41,575 nucleotides of DNA from Smittium culicis (taxonomy: Eukaryota; Kickxellomycota; Harpellomycetes; Harpellales; Legeriomycetaceae). Below are positions 1-11,568 of this stretch, one piece after another (within the stretch, counting starts at the first letter, position 1; each line of letters opens with the position of its first letter). The stretch is from contig LSSN01000030.1 of NCBI GenBank assembly GCA_001970855.1, forward strand, positions 7,667-49,241. Direction: 5' to 3'. The notes below the pieces were generated by a model. It was not told where the DNA came from. It did not search any database and worked only from the letters and a program-made list of their open reading frames with translations. Made by a program: the position numbers and the translations under genes.

Positions 1-156
1 CATAGTCATAGTCATAGTCATAGTCATAGTCATAGTCATAGTCATAGTCATAGTCATAGTCATAGTCATAGTCATAGTCATAGTCATAGTCATAGTCATA
101 GTCATAGTCATAGTCATAGTCATAGTCATAGTCATAGTCATAGTCATAGTCATAGT
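1..156. repeat. Perfect (CATAGT)26 hexamer array
   Basis: Twenty-six uninterrupted, error-free copies of CATAGT open the window and stop at 156. A short degenerate TTTTAG-like tail follows (about 153-173). The other strand reads ACTATG toward the window edge. The array could be a terminal (telomere-like) repeat or a microsatellite at which an assembly stopped. It lacks the G-run on the outward strand that most telomeres have. Its perfection and terminal position, and the gene-free DNA behind it, are what raise the telomere idea. Confidence 0.97.
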
Positions 157-369
157 TTTAGTTTTAGTTTAAGTAAAAACTTATCCCTGTATTTACTCCT
201 CCCTTCGTGCCTAACAATCTGTATTTGGAAAGAAGTATGACACTTAGTTAGTTTGAAATGATATAGTCAATAGCATAAGTTCCAAGACCTTGTGTTTTGA
301 GGAAACGCAGCCGATAATATACGCCATAAAGCTCCAGTGCTTATTTTTCTTTTAGCGGAGACTTCCGCT

Positions 370-1700
370 TTTGGGATCTGGAACTACTGTTTTTGCTTGC
401 AGTCGTAAACTTTGGGGCACAAAGAGAGATATAAAATCTGGGAATCTTGTGCCTTATTTACATATTGAAGTCACAAAAGAATTCTTAATTATTTCACTGT
501 GCACATTCTTCACAGTTTGCACTATCAGATTCAAAGACAGACAAGAATTAGGATTGTTGAATAACGTACATTTTGAGGCTAGCAAAATCTATCCCATATC
601 ATGGATTATAGATGAAAAAGTTTAAGAATTTCTCCGCTTTTTTGTATATCCAAGCGGAAAATAGATCACTTTACGTGTGCCATGCATAGAGTTCAGTGTG
701 TTGTATGTATCTTGAGAAAGAGAAAATTCGGCTTGAGAAGTCAGCCTGCTCGAAGCGTATGATGAATTGAGTTTTGATGGTTCATAAATCATCTGCGACC
801 TGAAAGTTGATCTTCAGCACCGTAAACTGATTTTCTCGGCTATTTCGAGCAGTTCTGGTAAATTAATATGCCTAAATTTCTTTATTTAACCAAATTTTGC
901 TAAGATTTCCAAGTATAATAACACCGCACTCCCGAAAACACTCATGAGCTTGAGTGTATAAAAAGTCGTCAACAGCTACTTGAAGTTGAGTGCATTATCG
1001 CTTCGGGCTGTATCAATGATCCTGAATATATGCGCAGGCATACCATTATACACAATATTATTCTCCTTAGATCGTGAATAATACAAATTCCGTGGTTTCC
1101 GGAAATAAAGAGAGGCCGTTCCATAATTTAGACTGGCTCTCTCATAATAATAGACTCTAGATGACAGGTTTCGATAATTTTACTCTCGGGATCCATGGTT
1201 TTAATGCCTACAGAGAGATATTTTTGAGCTCCAAGAGTAACCCGATCATACAGTGGCAAGGTAAGAGAGTGAAAAAAAATTCATTGAGCTTTACGGATAA
1301 TGCTGGCCAGAATTTAATATTTTTCTGGCCTCGCATCAAAGATCCACGATCTTGCTCGTCGGAACCTTCACAGTCATATCACAATTGCTATTAAAAAACT
1401 GAGATGTGTATAAATTTTGATGATGGTATAGGTAATTACTCGTCATTGGACTTGAATCCAAACTTCCGGAACTATGGGTATATAATAAATGAGATTTTTA
1501 CATATCCAAGTATGCAAGGATTCGCATTACATGTGATCAGGAGATTGTAAAATCGAGCGGAGGATTTTGATAAAAGTCAACAGGCTCAGTGATATCCCAA
1601 ATGGTAGGGCCTGAAACTGAAAATAGAGGCTATGCCAATAAAAGCGTAGGTACTTCAGGCACTACATATATACCTGAATATTCATGTACGATCCTGAAGG
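370..1700 (-). pseudogene. Reverse transcriptase/RNase H pseudogene of the DIRS-like element
   Basis: Conserved blocks in order along the minus strand are: KYLRFYWHSLYFQFQALPFG (about 1590-1655), a helical TFIKILRSIL stretch, RILAYLD followed by a frame break and stop, MTVKVPTSKI (about 1346-1378), and an RNase H-like block containing LWNGLSLFPETTEFVLFT (about 1065-1120). Further on are a segment with SLSQDTYNTLNSMHG (about 685-735) and a RFPDF stretch near 440. These match the RT and RNase H layout of DIRS-type pol proteins as I know the family. Several stops (for example just after HM near 1530 and inside the CEAR block) and frame shifts show it is non-functional. Confidence 0.68.
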
Positions 1701-1769
1701 TCTAGGGACTCAAATAACTTTTTTTCGGAAATTGCGGCTGATATATAACAGGGTCTCCATCTTGAAGTT

Positions 1770-2430
1770 CTGTTCCTCCACATTTTGATTTAGCTCGTGG
1801 AGATCGAGAACTGTAGTAAGTCCCTTAAGTCTTCTCAAGTATTTTAAACGGCTATATATTGAATTCTAGTCGTTCGGTTAAATCTCCTCAATCTCTTTCT
1901 TTTGAAGGAGGTTTAAAAATTTTCGCTCCATTCCAAATCATCATTTTCATCTCTTCCAGCCGATTTATTTCAGATGCGGAGTTCGTATAGAGGATTCTGA
2001 ATCCTCATTTAAAAGATTTTGACCCAAGTTGGTTACCCTTCAGTTTTGAATACACCGATATGAACTTAGCTTGTGGACTCTCTACTGGGACTCCTTCTTG
2101 GGTAATTATTGCTATCCCTTTCCGAAATCGCGGCCTATTACTCGAAAATACCTCTGACGGTCAGATATCTTGCTACTTGCTTCTGAGATTATTGAAGCTG
2201 AGATACTAGATACCGTAACAGTGTTGCTGCTGCTTGAAGCCTTTCGGATCGAGCTCTGCTGGCGCTTGCAAAAGAGTTCAACACTCTGAAGTTTTGCTGA
2301 TGGCTTTTTGACTATCACTCTGTCCAAGGCTTCTTGTTTCATAAGTGGCTTTATTTCAGACTCTAGGAGCTGAGTAGGTTTATGCAGAAGATACAGTTTT
2401 TTATGGAGGTTATAAGACTTTCCCGAGTTA
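1770..2430 (-). pseudogene. Gag-like pseudogene of the DIRS-like element
   Basis: The longest open piece is at 2112-2342 and is serine-rich, ending RYFRVIGRDFGKG before a stop. The same protein resumes in another frame with GIAIITQEGVPVESPQAKF. It is then broken by in-frame stops near 1990 and 1885, and resumes again as a leucine-rich helical segment with many E and K residues (about 1730-1850). Upstream of 2342 the reading frame stays open to about 2430 (contains LHKPTQLLESEIKPL). The assignment as gag rests on its place directly before the RT and on its general character. No zinc knuckle was seen. Residual order is clear, function is lost. Confidence 0.5.
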
Positions 2431-4657
2431 CGGTTGTAGCAAACTTATAAAGAAGAGCTCTCATTGTGCTCACAAACATGATTTCCGGATATTCGGAAGT
2501 ATCAAGCCCGGGGCTAACATTGATTCAGTTAAGTACATAGAAATTTATCTGCCTGGTTGCTTGAGTGTGAGATATCCAGATTCTATAAATATCAAACTCG
2601 GCTTTATATAAATCACTTGATGCAGATTCGCTCAATGATGGTGAATTTTAGTTCGTTGGACTAATCTTTGGGTAAAAGTGGATCGAAATCTAGCTTTCTT
2701 TTTTACTCAAAGTTGAACGGCAGAAGTTTACTTCAATTTAAGGCTGAGCCTCTATGAGCTCTAGATACGCGGTGATCTCTGTCGCTTATATTCTTTTTGT
2801 GAAATATGGGTCTTATGGCTATATTTGAACTCTTTTTCTCGTAGGGGTTGGTTTGTCATTAAATTAAAAGTATTGACTTGGTGGGCTTTTGGAAGCTTAA
2901 TCTTCATTTTCTTGTTCCTTCGTTTAACTCTTTTAAGGATGATAAAATTTTAAATATTCATATTGTAAAAAAATATAGTTTGAAAATCTTTATACTGATA
3001 CAGCGCCTTTGTGAAAGAAAAGATGACGTGGATATCACTAATTCTTACTTTCCAGTTTATGCCATAAAATTTTTTCAGTTCATTTTATTTATATCCAATA
3101 AGATGATGATACATAATATATCAAAAATAGTTTTAAAACATCAATACATAAAAAAAATTAAATTTATAAAAAGTAAATACTATTAACGATAGCAGCTAAA
3201 ATTTTTCTGGTAATATAACCAAATATCCATTATATAAAAATCTCAATTAAATCAAGTCTAACAATAAAATCATTTAACTTACAGAAATAAGTATATAAAG
3301 CAGAAGGAAAAAAAAGTAAAATAGTTAAACAAATCCCTCCCAAAAAAGCAACCACTCAATTGCATACCAACTTTATTTACAATGAATAAAGAATCTTTGA
3401 AGGTAGAACATTGAATCTTGAATAGTCATTTAAAAAAAGACTTATGTTATCTAGGAGCGCTTAACCTTAATTGATATGCTTCCTATAAGTAATGAGAATG
3501 ATTCACAAATATATAATTATATACATGCTACGAAATGAATAATATCAACTATTTATTCAAAACCTTATAAAAATACTTAACTCGAAACAAGTTTTTTACC
3601 CTTAGCCAGAAATTTATCTTCAAATATTTTCTTTGCTAATAATCAATCTTTTATTTTTCAATAAATATTTTATTTAAAAGCACATTTAATGTCAGAATAT
3701 CCTAAATGAAAAAAATTTCACATATATTGGTGGAATTACTAGAATAACAGGAGTTTAATTATCTGACTTTATCAAGTTTTTAAACTTTTTTGTCCGCCGA
3801 AATATTCAATATTTGGATTTTCTAGAATCAAAAAAAAAACTTTAGCTTAGTTATGGTCGCTATAAAACACTGAATATAGAACATGATTGATATTTTATTA
3901 ATAAATAAAATGTTCAATTATGAATATGAATTAATATAATCTTGGGTTAAAATTCTTTTCATCAGTCATTTGTCTCATCTTATCAAATTAAATATGCATC
4001 TTAATCTTTCTACGTATTTCTGAAATTAGACTGATCCTATAGTATATAAACTGTACTTAGTTTTCATATTAAATTTTAATCCAAAAATGAAGATTATGAT
4101 GAGTAGATATAGAAAATAAGATTTATTTTTATTTTTAAAAAGATGATTAATCGCGTACTTAATGTTTTGTAACTGTAGATTATTTTAGTTTAAATATTTT
4201 AAGGCAAAATAATGGCTAGACTAGGTTTCCCAAGAAAATTTAGAAATGGATTTTCTATAATTCAAGCATAGTAAAATTGAAAGTAACTTAGCATGTATTC
4301 CTAGTGGGCTTCTTAATTAATTGGCTTATTTTATGCCATACTATCGCAATTTTTTCATTAAGAACCACTCAAAACTTGTGTGGTATAGTTTGCATTATTG
4401 GGCTATATATGGACAAATCAGTAGTTTTAGTGTATGTAAACGTTTTTCTAGTCACAGAATTGCAAATAGGAGATTTTTTAACTTTTTCTGAAATGATGAG
4501 ACTTTCTGATTATATAAAAATGGCTTATCATATACTTTTTTGCATGATTCATTTTTAAAATATTTTAATTATTGGTTAATATATATATTTCTGTATATTT
4601 AAAAACAAGTCAAGTCCACTAAATCCATCAAAAACTTGCTTCATTCTATTTCTAGCT
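2431..4657. other. Gene-free, mostly AT-rich DNA
   Basis: Up to about 2850 the composition stays less AT-rich and may belong to the retroelement relic. Beyond that the DNA is strongly AT-rich with many stops in all frames. The open frames at 2878-3186 and later carry no recognisable domain. I see no gene here. Confidence 0.6.
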
Positions 4658-4854
4658 TTAACCCTTTCCCGTCCAACACTCTTTAAAAAATCGAATTTAT
4701 TGATTAGATAGTCATTTATAAGATTCTTTATTATTCGCTTTTATTTTGAATTATACCAATATATCTTTAGGTCTCGGAATTAATTGATTTTCATTGAACG
4801 CAGTTGACTATATTTGGTCATCCAAAAATAGTCTACCGCGCGGGAAAGGGTTAA
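4658..4854 (+). mobile_element. piggyBac-type MITE, copy 1
   Basis: The element is bounded by TTAA at 4658-4661 and 4851-4854. Its ends read CCCTTTCCCGTCC and, at the other side, CCGCGCGGGAAAGGG, so about ten terminal bases are inverted repeats. TTAA targets with CCC-starting ends are the hallmark of piggyBac-like transposons. At 189 bp between the TTAAs it has no coding capacity. This is the best-preserved copy. Confidence 0.85.
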
Positions 4855-6184
4855 AAATAGCATAAGAAAGTGGTTTGTTCATGTTTCTCATATAATAAAA
4901 GTAATGGAATATAAGTCAATGTCGTTATGGGAAGTATGGTAGGTATATTATTCATTTTTATATGTAATAACGTATATTTTTATAATTGATTCTAATTATT
5001 ATTAATTTTATTTAATCTCGAAGAAAAATAAATAGTTAATGATCAGGATACCTAGCATTTTGTGTCTATTAATTTCACCTTTTTAACTACTAATGTTTCA
5101 TATGAGCAAAAAGCAATATTTAAAATTTCCGAGCGGATTTTTATTACTTGGAAAACTTAAAAATGTTTTAAGAGCGTATAAAAAATTAAAGTTATGAATA
5201 AAAAAGTAATTTATTTAAGTATAAGGCCATTTATGATTCAATTTGAATATTAAATAAAATCGCTTTCAAATTCAAATCATTTGGTTAAATCCGAGTTATT
5301 ATTGTTTAAATGTAGAAAAAATAACATTCTTACTAAATTAAAAGTTGCAAAAATTTCGATTATGGCTAAACATAATTATTCATAGAAAAAAAATACATGC
5401 TGATTTTTGGTTAGATATATATAAATTAATATTATGACGATAAAAAAGTCTGCCAAAAAAAAAAAGATAGCGTTAGAGGGCATTGTAGTGTCCTCGATTT
5501 TCAATTTTTCTAGTTAAATAAAAAACATAACTAGCGCTAGGTTTATGAACTGAATAATCTGTTTTTTTATTGTGTTACAATAATCTAATACCTCTAACCA
5601 CTTCACAGACAGAGAATCATATCTGAACTATCAGTTCTAGGCAACTGAGTTAATAAAGAATTTTATAAAATCTATAACTATATAATTACTGTCTGATTAT
5701 AAAATATAAGAAACAAATAATAAATATAGATAGTCAAATAATATATATATGAGGAATAATCTCTTGGAATGGGCAAAGAATCCAGTGCTCCTATATTAAA
5801 ATAGTCTTCTTAGCTCAATGAATTGTTTTTTTAAGATTCAATTAAGCATGTAGTTGTAATTATTCAATAAAATTGAAATGATCAAGTATTTTTTATATGT
5901 TTCAAATCTATATATAGATTTATGCTATTAAAAAAAACAGGCTCAGAAATTCTAAACCGGTAAAAATGAAAAAGATTTGATATACTAGGAAATAAAAAAG
6001 AATTATTTTTTATCACTCCTATCATTGGAAATAGTTAAGAATATTTTTCTTATTCGCTATTTAGATTATAAGATAAAATATTCACTTTTAGATTTAAGCA
6101 ATAAAAGTGTTATATGTGAGATTATTTCGAGGTGCAGAACTTTATCTATCAAGTTTTTCCTACTTTGCCAACATTAATTGATTT
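4855..6184. other. Gene-free AT-rich DNA
   Basis: The sequence between MITE copies 1 and 2 has poly(A/T) runs and frequent stops on both strands. No gene, RNA or strong repeat was recognised. Confidence 0.6.
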
Positions 6185-6381
6185 TTAACCCTTTCACGGA
6201 AGGTATACTATTTATGGTCTACCAAATATAGTTAATTTTATTCAATAAATATAATATAATTCCGAGTCACATATAATTATTTGTTTTCTGAAGAATAGCA
6301 GCAAATAATAAAACAGCTTAAAAAATACTGGCGAATCATTAAATTCGATTTTTTTAAGGTTGTTGGACGGGAAAGAGTTAA
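6185..6381 (-). mobile_element. piggyBac-type MITE, copy 2 (opposite orientation)
   Basis: TTAA at 6185-6188 is followed by CCCTTTCACGG. The far side reads GTTGGACGGGAAAGAG before TTAA at 6378-6381. Internal landmarks shared with other copies are GGTCTACCAAATATAG near the left end and CTGGCGAATCATTAAA near the right end. Relative to copy 1 it is inverted. A few end mutations suggest age. Confidence 0.82.
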
Positions 6382-9294
6382 ATCTTTTTGGGATTTATCA
6401 TCGAATGTTATATCATACAACCAATAACTTAATTTAATTTAAATAAACAAATATAAATTTCAAGAAAAAAAGTTCCGCTTCCCCTAAGAATATCCCGTAT
6501 GAGTATCAGAAATAAGAACAATAGCAATTAACTCAGTTAATTGGGTTTAGTGTATTAAAAGTATTTTACCTTACGGAAGAGAGTTAAAGGATTTAATAAG
6601 TATAAAAATATGATTTGTTAAACTTTTGTATTAGATAAAAGATAATCGATTTTTTGATATGAATCACTAGAACATTTACTAGATAGCTGTGAAAAGAAAT
6701 TGCGTTTTTCCCCATGATTAGGTCGAAAATTGTACCTTGAACCAATACCCACTGGGCATTGGTTAAGGCTTAGTATACTTATAGATTATTTTTATTAAAC
6801 TAATAAAAAAAAAAAGGTCGAAAAATGTATTAATCTTATTCGTTATTTTTATTAAATGCCAAAAATGATATGATTTTATCATATATGCAAATAAAATCGA
6901 TTTTCTACTAGATCTCAAATAAATATTAGGATAAATCGTCAAAAAACTAAAAAATGAGCTAATTAAATATAGTTTATTTCTAAATACAAGTTTTATATTT
7001 TAAATGTAAAAAAATAACAAGCTTATGTCGGAGTTTTCCCTTTACTCATCCTAGTTGTTTAAAATTAGTCTAAGATTTTCGTTTTTGGTTTAATAGAATA
7101 AGTTTGAATAAAGATTTTTTTTTTATGCTTTTCCCAATTTTATTGTCTCCAAAAACACTTCATATCGATTAAAGCTTATAAAATTGAAGCCTTTTTATAC
7201 TGTAAAAAACTAATTAGAAAACTTGGTGTTTTACTAATTTTTTTTATATAATGTATATAAGTTAATAAGGTAATATAATAAGGTGATGATAATAGTATAG
7301 ATAAAAATAAAGAGCAACTCTAACATATAAAAATCTTCAAAGAATTAAATCCTCTGTATAAAAAAAACTTTCAGGAGCTGTTCAAATGCGAAAAATTTAA
7401 AAGAAAAATCCTTTGTTTTTTGTAGGATTATTCCTATTTTCTTTTTAGAGGATTAACATCTTTGTAGTCGAATTTAACTATGACACTTATAAGCAATTTA
7501 ACTGTTTATAAAAAATAACATTTATATAGTGCTTAATTTCATTATAAGTGCATTTTTACAAGTTGTGATTTTTTTTTCACGATATTATTGAAAAACTTAA
7601 TAAATTCAAATAACTCAAAAGGAAAACTAGTAGATATTCCTTTAAAAGATTTTTATGGGATAAATAATAAAAATTAGTTTATTAATGTTTAAGAATATGC
7701 TATGATATAGAAAATACTTATTACAAGAGATATAGTGGATTGAATATGATTGATTTATTTGTATTATCATTTATTAATATTATTGTTTTCTTTAGCAAAT
7801 TTTTTTTAAAATAAGCCGCGGAATAGGTCTAGTCTAAGAAAATAGAATCTTATATATAGAATGAAAAGATGTTTGGTACGATGAGTGTACTATTAAAATG
7901 GTACACTTGAGATAAATTATGGATTATTAAAAGTGTGTAATTGATCTAAAAAGAATCTAATATTGAATTCCAATCTTCGCGGTGCAATTAAATGAGAATC
8001 TAATACTAATTAAATCAATTGACATGTAAATATCTTCTTTCTTTCCTCTGGACAAAAAAAATATGTTAATCTTCTAAAATTACCAGCGATATTATTATGA
8101 TGCAAATTTTTTCTAAATTTAATGTGAATTGCATCAGTAAGATTTAATTTTTCTAAATTTTAAAAATACTAGTATTTAATATTTTATTCTTACATCATTG
8201 ATAATTTTCTTAAACTATTAGAGTTTTAAATTTTTAAATAATAAAATCCTGAATTAGTCATATTGATTTAAAACTATAAATAAAGTTAATATATTAGCCA
8301 TTTTTTCTAAAATGGTTTTAATTTTGACAGATTTAAAAATTGATACCATTATTGTATTTTTTTGCAAAAAAATTTGCTATTAAATTTTATATAGACTCTA
8401 TGATCAGTCTTGGATTTATTGCTATTTTTATTCCAATCCGATAATGAATGTAAAATTTTTGGCAACTCATTAAAGATAAAAAGCCATTGGATTGATAATA
8501 AATTAGTCATTGGTTTGAAATGCCATCATTTTTTTATATTATTTTTAAAATGATGCTAATTTTGTTAATTACATAGTTATCTCATTAATTTGGCTACTTG
8601 AAATAGGATTGCATTTATTTTCTTAATATTAGAAATAAATTCCGTGCTCAAAAAAAAATTATAGAAACCAGGAGACTTTCACTTAATTTGAAACTCAACT
8701 TTATTAGGATAGGGAGGTATTTATGAAACTAGGAAGTAGACTAATGATTGGATATAAACCCTAATTTCGATCAAAGATGACGATTATTGGATGGTAAAGT
8801 AGTTATAAACCGTGAGTTAAAAGCGATAAAAATATTATAACGTTATTGCCTAATAATTTTTATTCATGCGATCTATTTGTTGCAATAAATGATTAGGCAA
8901 ATGCATTTAAAGAGTTTGAAGTTTTATAATGACAATTGTATACAATTGGGTAGATTTTGTAGTTCAATATGGGCTGGATTATTTTAAAATAAAATATATT
9001 GTTTTAATTGGACAAGTTCATACTTCCTATATATGATAGTAAATTGTGATCAAGCGATAGTTTTATAATTGGCTACAAGTATGCAAGTAGATGTTGAAAT
9101 GGCAATAACTGTAGATTTGAACACTATGAGTTTAGTATGCAGATATCAACTATTAAGTAAATACTCGGTGAAAGAAAGAGTTTACTAATTCATATTTAAA
9201 TATAAAAATGGAACTGTATATCCATTTTATCCATTTAGATAGAATTATTAAAGTAGTTTAGTTTTCTTCTATAGTCTATAACCGATTTTTCAAA
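6382..9294. other. Gene-free AT-rich DNA upstream of ACY1
   Basis: Apart from the short palindromic repeat at 6733-6762, nothing coding was recognised. Stops are dense on both strands. A degenerate tail resembling the MITE right end may lie near 6565-6585. The promoter of the aminoacylase gene must lie in the last few hundred bases, but I see no diagnostic element. Confidence 0.55.
6733..6762. repeat. Palindromic repeat motif, copy A
   Basis: CCTTGAACCAATACCCACTGGGCATTGG is a near-perfect palindrome around CCCANTGGG. A close relative lies at 32602-32628. Both copies are followed by GTATACTTATA(A/G)ATTAT and then by an A-rich run. GGTCGAAAA-like words flank this copy on both sides (6721 and 6807). 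It may be a remnant of a short interspersed element; the type is unknown. Confidence 0.55.
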
Positions 9295-10622
9295 ATGGAG
9301 CCAGCCTGTATAACACGTTTTAGAGAGTATTTACAAGTCAATACTATGCAGCCAACTCCCGACTATGCTGCTTGCGAAAAATACTTGAGAAAACAAGCAG
9401 AAGATATCGGCCTCGAGTTCAAGGCTCTCGAGTTGGCCCCAGGAAAACCTACTATTGTTATGATCTGGAGAGGCACTGATCCCTCACTCAAATCCTTAGT
9501 ACTCAATTCGCATACTGATGTAGTACCTGTGTTCGAGGTAAGTGTCCAGTACCTTCCCCTTTTCTATATCTTTCTATCTGCTACTTTATATTAGTTTATC
9601 TACACTCCTTCCCGATTGTTCGTATCTTAGATATGCTTTTTTTATGATTATTATAGGAATTCTGGGATTATCCTCCTTTCAGCGCTGCAAGAGTTCCAAC
9701 TGACGATGGAGATTTCAGAATTTATGCTCGTGGTTCCCAGGATATGAAAATAGTTGGATCATGCTACCTTGAGGCTATAAGAATCTTAAAAGCCCAAGGT
9801 AAGAAGCCTCTCAGAAATGTGTATTTGACCTTCGTTCCTGATGAGGAAATCGGTGGTGTAGATGGTATGCAAAAATTTTTACTTACTCCTGATTTTAAGG
9901 AAATGAATGCAGGTTTTGCTCTAGATGAAGGGATCGCTAATCCTGGACCAGAGCTTTATGCTTTTTATGGAGAAAGATCTTCAAACGCAGTATATTTCGT
10001 CTGCCGAGGAAATACTGGCCATGGAAGTCAATTTATCACTGAAACAGCAAGTGCCAAGGTTTTAGCAATTTCACAGGAATTGATGGCATTCAGAGATGCT
10101 GAGGAACAAAAGCTAATTAAGGCTTACGGCGAAGTCAACCAAAGTAACTTGGGCACTGTCACTACTGTTAACTTGAATATTATCCAAGGCGGAGTCCAAA
10201 TAAATGTTGTTCCGGACAGCTTCAGAGTTGAATTTGATATCAGAGTAGCACCAGATACTGATTTGACAGAGTTTAACAAATGGCTACAAAGCATCGCGGA
10301 TAAGAATGATTCTGAGCTTCACCACCACCACGAAATTGTTGCCAGCGGAGTGTCAGACATTGGTCCATCAAATCGTTTCTGGAAAACAATGTGCGACGTG
10401 GTCGAAAAGAAAGGGTTGAAGACTATCAATGCCATCTTCCCAGCTGCTACAGACTCCAGATACTTGCGTAGAGCAGGAATCCCAGCTATTGGAATTTCTC
10501 CACTAAGGAACATCCCAGTACTTTTACACGTCCACAACGAATATGTCAACGAATCTCTCTTCATGGAGGGCGTCGACTTGTATACTGATTTGATTGACGA
10601 ACTTTCCAACCTTAAAGACTAA
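9295..10622 (+). CDS. ACY1: Aminoacylase-1 (N-acyl-L-amino-acid amidohydrolase), M20 family
   Basis: Two exons, 9295-9537 and 9657-10622, join in phase 0 across a 119-bp GTAAGT..ATAG intron and encode 402 aa, close to the usual 400-410. The enzyme is a zinc-dependent M20 metallopeptidase that removes N-acetyl or other acyl groups from amino acids in the cytosol, recycling them. The metal-site residues are visible: His73 in NSHTDVVP, Asp110 in GSQDMK, the catalytic base Glu144 and ligand Glu145 in VPDEEIGG, Glu172 in ALDEG, and the C-terminal His in LHVHNEYV (372/374). The dimerisation lid contains GHGSQF. The reading frame is uninterrupted and every key residue is present, so it should be active. 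The start is the first ATG of the conserved N-terminus. An HHHH run (about residue 301-304) is natural but unusual. Neighbour MutL follows on the same strand about 950 bp away. Confidence 0.95.
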
Positions 10623-11568
10623 ATTATTATACATTTTCCACCTTCTTCACCATTTTATAAATTAGTTTAACAAATCCACTTTTTATTCGATCTGTGCCTT
10701 CTTAACTTAACACTTTTCATATAGGAATATTTGAAAATATTTTTATAACTTTAACATGTTCATTTAAATAAAGAAATTTCATTTTAAAGAATTTAGCAAT
10801 ATATTTATTTATATATTCTGTTACTAGTTCTATTTAATGTTATATATGACTTGGAAATATCTCTCAACGTTTATAAATGATAAAGCCAACCAAAAAGAAT
10901 TGCAGCAATAAAACCATATGAAAGAGAGTTGTTCAGCATTGTTTGACTTTAGCTGATTGCCATTATTCCTAAAAAAAGAAAAAGAAAAAAGAAGGCTATA
11001 TAATTTGTCTTGACAGCAATATTACTATTATGTTTCAAAATTTTATCATATGAAATATTGTTTAAATATATACCATCAATCAAAATGAACATTAGTTCTG
11101 CGTATTCTCTTTATCTAGAAATATACTTTAAATGAATAGATTAATGCCCAGATTAAATGAGCGATAATAGACTATTTGACATTTTGACTCTGTCCCAAAC
11201 TTTATGACACTCATATAGTTCTTCATATACCAATTAAGTAAATCTAAAATTTTATAATCTAAGCAATAGGAGATTTTTTGACAGTTTTTAAAACTAAACT
11301 GACACTAAATTATACATGTATACTTTTATGTCAAATCCTTTGTAATCATTACATATTTTATTGACATAAAATCTAATCGTAGTTTCACCAACTCGCATAC
11401 ACACATATATATTTCAAAAAAAACCCCCCGATCAAATGCAAAAAAAAAAATTAAAAAATCACTTTGATGATAAACAGTAGTTTATTCTGACAACTATAAA
11501 AGAAAGGTAAATATTCAAAATTTTTTATACTTCATAGTAGTATTAAACAGAAGGAATATTTGTAGCAT
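10623..11568. other. Intergenic DNA between ACY1 and the MutL gene
   Basis: AT-rich, with no coding signal. It contains a short C6 run near 11428. It should hold the 3' UTR of ACY1 and the promoter of the MutL gene; no specific element was recognised. Confidence 0.6.

Larger units (their letters stand above)
370..2430 (-). mobile_element. Decayed DIRS-like retrotransposon
   Basis: Reading the minus strand from about 2430 down to about 370 gives fragments of a retroelement in DIRS order: a gag-like part, then reverse transcriptase, then RNase H and downstream pol. The frame changes repeatedly and many stops interrupt it, so the copy is dead. The RT piece keeps the FQFQALPFG block (1596-1622) and RILAYLD (1504-1524), the remains of the YLDD catalytic box. 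The stretch MTVKVPTSKI with a following D-L-x-C-E-A-R-K (about 1300-1380) matches the segment after the RT palm in DIRS/Ngaro elements. I found no tyrosine-recombinase piece or terminal repeats, so the ends are unknown. The region looks less AT-rich than its surroundings, consistent with a late arrival. Confidence 0.72.

Noticed and set aside
371..1394. Plus-strand open frames at 371-625 and 1161-1394
   Set aside because: They lie antisense to the decayed retroelement pol fragments, have no domain, and are explained as chance openings in a less AT-rich stretch.
2878..4558. Open frames at 2878-3186 and 4304-4558, the second with hydrophobic stretches
   Set aside because: No conserved motif, no splice context and composition expected of AT-rich noncoding DNA, in which hydrophobic and K/N codons dominate.
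10319..10609. Minus-strand open frame over aminoacylase exon 2
   Set aside because: Shadow of the well-supported ACY1 reading frame.
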